Shown: piece by piece, positions 5,392 through 5,577 of the stretch
Layout: each line of letters starts with the position of its first letter
How positions within the stretch are numbered: position 1 is the stretch's first letter
Origin: Bacteroidales bacterium
GTDB taxonomy: Bacteria > Bacteroidota > Bacteroidia > Bacteroidales > JAFGXI01
Assembly (NCBI GenBank): GCA_026985625.1
Contig: JALSQC010000015.1
Coordinates: 1 to 5,577 of the forward strand
Direction: 5' to 3'
DNA length: 5,577 bases
Translations under genes and position numbers: made by a program
Notes under the pieces: generated by a model
Seen by the model: the letters and a program-made list of their open reading frames with translations, nothing else
Told to the model about the DNA's origin: nothing
Database searches by the model: none

Positions 5392-5577
5392 ATGAAAAAA
5401 AATTTACTTATTGCTTTAGCAATTATTTTATCGGGCAGTTTATTTGCTCAAAATCTTCAAGTAGCTAAAAGAAGTGAGGTTAAATTAAACAAAGCAAACA
5501 TTCCTGCTGCTTTAAAATCAACTTTAAATACTACTGATACCATTACAACTTATATGGATAGAGGCACAGGCTTCTTT
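5392..5577 (+). CDS. Secreted protein of unknown function, N-terminal part (partial)
   Basis: The frame starts at ATG 5392 and is open to the window edge, giving 62 residues. Residues 1-19 are a clear Sec signal peptide: three lysine/asparagine residues after Met, a hydrophobic core LLIALAIILSGSLF, and A-Q at the likely cleavage site, a junction very common in Bacteroidota. There is no Cys after the signal, so it is not a lipoprotein. The mature part (AKRSEVKLNKANIPAAL, then a Thr/Ser-rich stretch ending MDRGTGFF) matches no family I can name. It could be the start of a larger secreted protein, possibly exported further by the type IX system, but the C-terminal sorting domain that would show this lies outside the window. 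Signal peptide, promoter and open frame together make it a real gene. Confidence 0.8.
   Translation, partial: MKKNLLIALAIILSGSLFAQNLQVAKRSEVKLNKANIPAALKSTLNTTDTITTYMDRGTGFF

Noticed and set aside
1..5577. Mobile element, CRISPR array, tRNA/rRNA, toxin-antitoxin or defence system
   Set aside because: No transposase, integrase, regularly spaced repeat array, cloverleaf or recognisable defence protein was seen. The genes are ordinary metabolic and envelope genes of even composition.

Overview
The window looks like chromosomal DNA from a low-GC member of the Bacteroidota, probably close to Bacteroidales. Four things point there: very AT-rich sequence with AT-rich codon choice; no Shine-Dalgarno-like sequence before the genes; -7 boxes of the form TAnnTTTG, typical of this phylum, at four gene starts; and a gene set (single LolC/E-type permease, membrane-anchored OmpH/Skp protein, GH171/DUF1343 exo-muramidase) common in the group. 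Genus cannot be read from the sequence.

Layout. Left block, plus strand: the 3' end of an M20-family amidohydrolase (1-233), a complete adenylylsulfate-reductase-type CysH protein (256-909), and an extended-SDR nucleotide-sugar epimerase/dehydratase-like protein (928-1857). The cysH-like gene and the SDR gene are 18 bases apart and look co-transcribed. A 276-base convergent gap (1858-2133) follows, holding AT-rich inverted repeats and one doubtful 38-codon reading frame. Middle block, minus strand: a LolC/E-type permease (4082 to 2838, TTG start) followed by an OmpH/Skp-like protein (2775 to 2134). Each has its own -7 box, and the second ends in a terminator hairpin that contains its stop codon. 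Right block, plus strand, divergent from the permease: a secreted NamZ-like exo-N-acetylmuramidase (4136-5317), then the first 62 codons of a secreted protein of unknown function (5392 onward), preceded by the clearest promoter in the window.

How the genes fit together. The middle and right genes are mostly cell-envelope functions: lipoprotein release from the inner membrane, periplasmic handling of outer-membrane proteins, and recovery of N-acetylmuramic acid from peptidoglycan. The left block makes sulfite from activated sulfate, but no sulfate-activation or sulfite-reductase gene lies within view. Its only close partner is the SDR enzyme, so the fate of the sulfite is open.

I see no mobile element, CRISPR array, tRNA, rRNA, defence system or clear sign of horizontal transfer. 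The most notable non-coding signal is the 11-mer ATTTTTACAAA / TTTGTAAAAAT. I found it four times, all between genes, and two copies sit exactly on the -7 boxes of the two minus-strand envelope genes. A 9-13-9 inverted repeat also lies in the divergent permease/namZ promoter region. No strong case for a new multi-gene system can be made from this window.
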